This document shows, one piece after another, positions 4,958 to 6,992 of a stretch of DNA of 6,992 nt (positions are counted from its first letter, which is position 1; every line of letters begins with the position of its first letter). The notes below the pieces were generated by a model. The model worked only from the letters and a program-made list of their open reading frames with translations. It did no database searches and was not told where the DNA came from. The position numbers and the translations under genes were made by a program. The stretch is from Erythrobacter sp. UBA2510 (GTDB taxonomy: Bacteria > Pseudomonadota > Alphaproteobacteria > Sphingomonadales > Sphingomonadaceae), in the NCBI GenBank assembly GCA_002341345.1, contig DDNW01000016.1:1-6992 (forward strand), read 5' to 3'.

Positions 4958-6696
4958 GCGGCCTCGTCCTCGATGCCATCACCTCCTTTCTCGTCGATAC
5001 GCTGATCTGGACCGGCGCCCTGATCGCGCTGGTGTTGGTGGTCCGCAGGCCCGTGGGTAGGCATTTCGGGCCGCAGATCGCCTATGGCCTATGGGCGCTG
5101 CCGCTGCTGCGCTTCCTTATGCCGCCGCTCGTCCTGCCCGCCAGCATGGCGCCGGAACAGAGCGCAATGCCCGCCGGGGCGATCGAGGCGATGATCATCC
5201 TGCCTGCAAAAAATGCCGAAGCCGGGGCGGCCTCTGCCGCATCCGCCGGTGTGCTCGAGCTGTCCGAAATACTGATCTTGGTCTGGCTGGCGGGAGCGCT
5301 TGTTTTTCTGCTGTTACGCGCGCGCCAGTATCAGGCGATGCGTGACGAACTTCTCGCACAGGCGCGCCCGGTCGGCGAATCCGGTCACATCAGGCTGGTC
5401 GAGACCCCGGCGGTCACTTCGCCGGTAGCCTTCGGCATTTTCGACAAGGTCGTTGCCTTGCCGCCATTCTTCATGGCGCAGCTCGACCTTACGCAGCGCG
5501 ATATGGCGATTGCGCACGAGCTGGCGCACCATCGCGGGCACGATCTCGTTGCCAATGTGGCGGCACAGCCGCTGCTGGCCTTGCACTGGTTCAATCCGCT
5601 CGCCTGGTGGGGCTGGCGAGCGATGCGACGGGACCAGGAAGCAGCATGCGATGCGCGCGTTGTCGCGGGTCGCGGACGCGGTGAAAGGGCCGCCTATGCC
5701 GAGGTGATCGCGGGCTTTGCCGCCGGGGAGCATCTGGCGCTGGCGGCACCGATGGCCTGTCCGGTGCTGGGCGAGAAGTCGATCGTCCATCGTCTCAGAA
5801 GCCTCGCAATGTCCGATATTTCATCCCGCCGCCGCAAGCTGGGCATGGCCGCGCTGGCAAGCACCGCACTGGTCATCCCGCTGACTGCCACGGTCAGCTA
5901 TGCACTACCCGAACAGGTGCAGGATGCCGCCGACCCGCTGGCGCCGCCACCCGCACCCGAAGCACCGCTGACGCCGATTGCGCCCGAACCACCGGTCCCT
6001 CCGGCACCTCCCGAGGCACCTGAAGTGCGCAGGCATGTCATCCAGATCGAGCTTGATGGCGAGGATGGCGGTTTTCGCCGGATTGAACGGCATATCGTCA
6101 TGCATGACGGCGATTTCGACGAAGAGGCATTCGAGGCCGAGATGGAGCGGCTAGAGTCCGAACTCGAAAAACTCGAGGCGGGCGAACACCGCTGGATCGA
6201 GCATGATGTGCGGATTGCCCGTGCCGACGCGCAAACGGCGCGTGAGGTGGGCCGCAAGGCCGGGCGCGAAGCGCGCGCCATGGCGCTTTCGATCGACGTT
6301 GCGGAATGCGAGAAAAGCAGTGAGACCGTCATCGAGCGCGATCTGGGTGATGGCCGGCGCGCGATGATCGTGTGCAAGAAGCAGGTCTTGGGGAGCGCGC
6401 TCAATGGTATCGAAGCGGCGCGTGAGGCGATTGCCGCCGACAAGAACCTCAGCGTGCAGCAGCGAGAGCAGATCCTGCGCGGGCTGGACGAGGCGATTGC
6501 GGAGATGGAGGCGCACAAGTCGGCTGCCTTCGAGGCAGCTTCTGTGTCACGCGCCGCGCAGTGGCAGCTTATGCCGGTCGGCGTCCTGAGGACCGTTGCA
6601 GTGTCCTATGCATCGCCGGTTGCCGTGCGCCCCGTCGTCAAGGTCGACGAGGATTGCACGGACGCGCCCGAGCGGACTGTTTCGCGAACGATCTGA
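4954..6696 (+). CDS. BlaR1-like M56 membrane metalloprotease with Pro-rich linker and non-PBP C-terminal domain
   Basis: This is a 580-residue integral membrane protease, the probable sensor-transducer partner of the adjacent repressor. Helices lie at about residues 9-30, 43-61 (with the family-typical YGLWALPLLRFLMP), 104-122 and 297-318. The M56 zinc site is complete: HELAH at 188-192, then E229 and D233 in QEAACDA. The protease domain sits between helices three and four, on the cytoplasmic side in the family model, where it could act on BlaI. After helix four comes a linker at 328-357 in which 15 of 30 residues are proline. A probably periplasmic domain follows with a charged helical segment at 389-412, cysteines 452 and 474, and a long helix at 483-535. 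No serine-containing penicillin-binding signature (SxxK, KTG) is recognisable, so this is not a canonical beta-lactam receptor. GGAG at 4942-4945 serves as Shine-Dalgarno. The stop is only four bases from the convergent metallopeptidase stop. Confidence 0.93.
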   Translation: MSGLVLDAITSFLVDTLIWTGALIALVLVVRRPVGRHFGPQIAYGLWALPLLRFLMPPLVLPASMAPEQSAMPAGAIEAMIILPAKNAEAGAASAASAGVLELSEILILVWLAGALVFLLLRARQYQAMRDELLAQARPVGESGHIRLVETPAVTSPVAFGIFDKVVALPPFFMAQLDLTQRDMAIAHELAHHRGHDLVANVAAQPLLALHWFNPLAWWGWRAMRRDQEAACDARVVAGRGRGERAAYAEVIAGFAAGEHLALAAPMACPVLGEKSIVHRLRSLAMSDISSRRRKLGMAALASTALVIPLTATVSYALPEQVQDAADPLAPPPAPEAPLTPIAPEPPVPPAPPEAPEVRRHVIQIELDGEDGGFRRIERHIVMHDGDFDEEAFEAEMERLESELEKLEAGEHRWIEHDVRIARADAQTAREVGRKAGREARAMALSIDVAECEKSSETVIERDLGDGRRAMIVCKKQVLGSALNGIEAAREAIAADKNLSVQQREQILRGLDEAIAEMEAHKSAAFEAASVSRAAQWQLMPVGVLRTVAVSYASPVAVRPVVKVDEDCTDAPERTVSRTI

Positions 6697-6700
6697 GTCT

Positions 6701-6992
6701 TTACTGACGGAACTCGGCGAAGGTATCGCACTGGTCTTCATCGGCCGTGCGAATACCGCGCTGCAGCCACTCCATCCGCTGGGCGCTGGTGCCGTGGGTG
6801 AAGTTCTCGGCAGAGACGCGGCCTTGCGTCAGCGCATCGTCACCGATGGCGCTGGCGGCGCGCATGCCTTCCTCGAAGTCGCCTGCCTCGATCAGATTGC
6901 GGTTCTTGCCCGCCCAGACCCCGGCATAGCAATCGGCCTGCAATTCGATCCGCACCGAATAGGCGTTTGCCTCCTCTTCGCTCATCGACTGT
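6701..6992 (-). CDS. ypfJ: YpfJ-type neutral zinc metallopeptidase, C-terminal part (5' end outside window)
   Basis: The frame is open through the right edge, and a methionine at 6985 is internal rather than the start. About 96 residues are visible. SVRIELQADCYAGVWA, ASAIGDDALTQG, FTHGTSAQRMEWLQRGI and the final DQCDTF are hallmarks of the YpfJ/neutral zinc metallopeptidase family. The glutamate of ELQADC lies in the segment that follows the HExxH zinc motif, which itself would be beyond the window. Members usually have an N-terminal membrane anchor and are thought to act in the envelope, with substrates unknown. The two cysteines (in ADCYAG and DQCDTF) are family-typical. It converges on the M56 protease gene with a four-base gap, so any terminator must lie within coding sequence. 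Confidence 0.92.
   Translation of the reverse strand, partial: QSMSEEEANAYSVRIELQADCYAGVWAGKNRNLIEAGDFEEGMRAASAIGDDALTQGRVSAENFTHGTSAQRMEWLQRGIRTADEDQCDTFAEFRQ

Noticed and set aside
5898..6518. Ser/Ala/Arg-rich open frame on the minus strand opposite the M56 gene (206 codons)
   Set aside because: It is the antisense image of Pro-rich and acidic coding sequence on the plus strand, giving a low-complexity product with no family features.
4954..6696. Calling the membrane protease a beta-lactam receptor (blaR1/mecR1)
   Set aside because: The protease core matches, but no penicillin-binding serine motifs are seen in the C-terminal half and no beta-lactamase gene is nearby.
1..6992. Defence island, phage, CRISPR or transposon content
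   Set aside because: No repeat array, integrase, transposase, nuclease or toxin-antitoxin gene is recognisable; every gene except the orphan at 1067-1657 belongs to a recognisable cellular family.

Overview
The window looks like chromosomal DNA of a GC-rich alphaproteobacterium, most likely of the Sphingomonadales (Erythrobacter-like). That placement rests on the wording of the SdhA C-terminus, the sphingomonad-style secreted cyclophilin and the gene style, not on a database match. It is densely coding. The longest gene-free stretch is the 128-base divergent region at 2400-2527. I see no RNA genes, CRISPR arrays, insertion sequences or phage genes.

Layout: (1) 1-1067, the 3' part of sdhA, running in from the left edge. 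(2) 1067-1657, an AT-rich orphan gene for a small exported protein, starting on the sdhA stop codon where sdhB would usually be expected. (3) 1647-2399, minus strand, a secreted cyclophilin-type peptidylprolyl isomerase whose stop lies inside the orphan gene. (4) 2528-3871, creD, an inner-membrane protein. (5) 3946-4464, a small SRPBCC-fold protein. (6) 4562-4957 and 4954-6696, a BlaI-family repressor and a BlaR1-like M56 membrane metalloprotease, coupled by an ATGA overlap and preceded by a consensus -35 box and two TACA/TGTA-type dyads. (7) 6701 to the right edge, minus strand, the C-terminal part of a YpfJ-type neutral zinc metallopeptidase.

How the genes may work together: the BlaI/M56 pair has the parts of a signal-induced repressor-cleavage switch. 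A membrane protease senses something outside the cytoplasmic membrane and inactivates the repressor that sits on their shared promoter. No beta-lactamase is present, and the protease has no penicillin-binding sensor. Its C-terminus is instead a proline-rich linker plus a charged helical domain. Together with creD, a secreted prolyl isomerase and a zinc metallopeptidase, the region has a cell-envelope flavour. Co-regulation of these neighbours is not shown, because no further TACA/TGTA dyads were seen upstream of creD or the SRPBCC gene.

The most unusual parts are the sensor-swapped BlaR1-like protein with its twin operator, and the AT-rich patch at about 1067-1750. That patch holds an orphan gene, two strong inverted repeats and a 35-residue foreign-looking tail on the isomerase, and is best read as a recombination scar or acquired segment beside sdhA.
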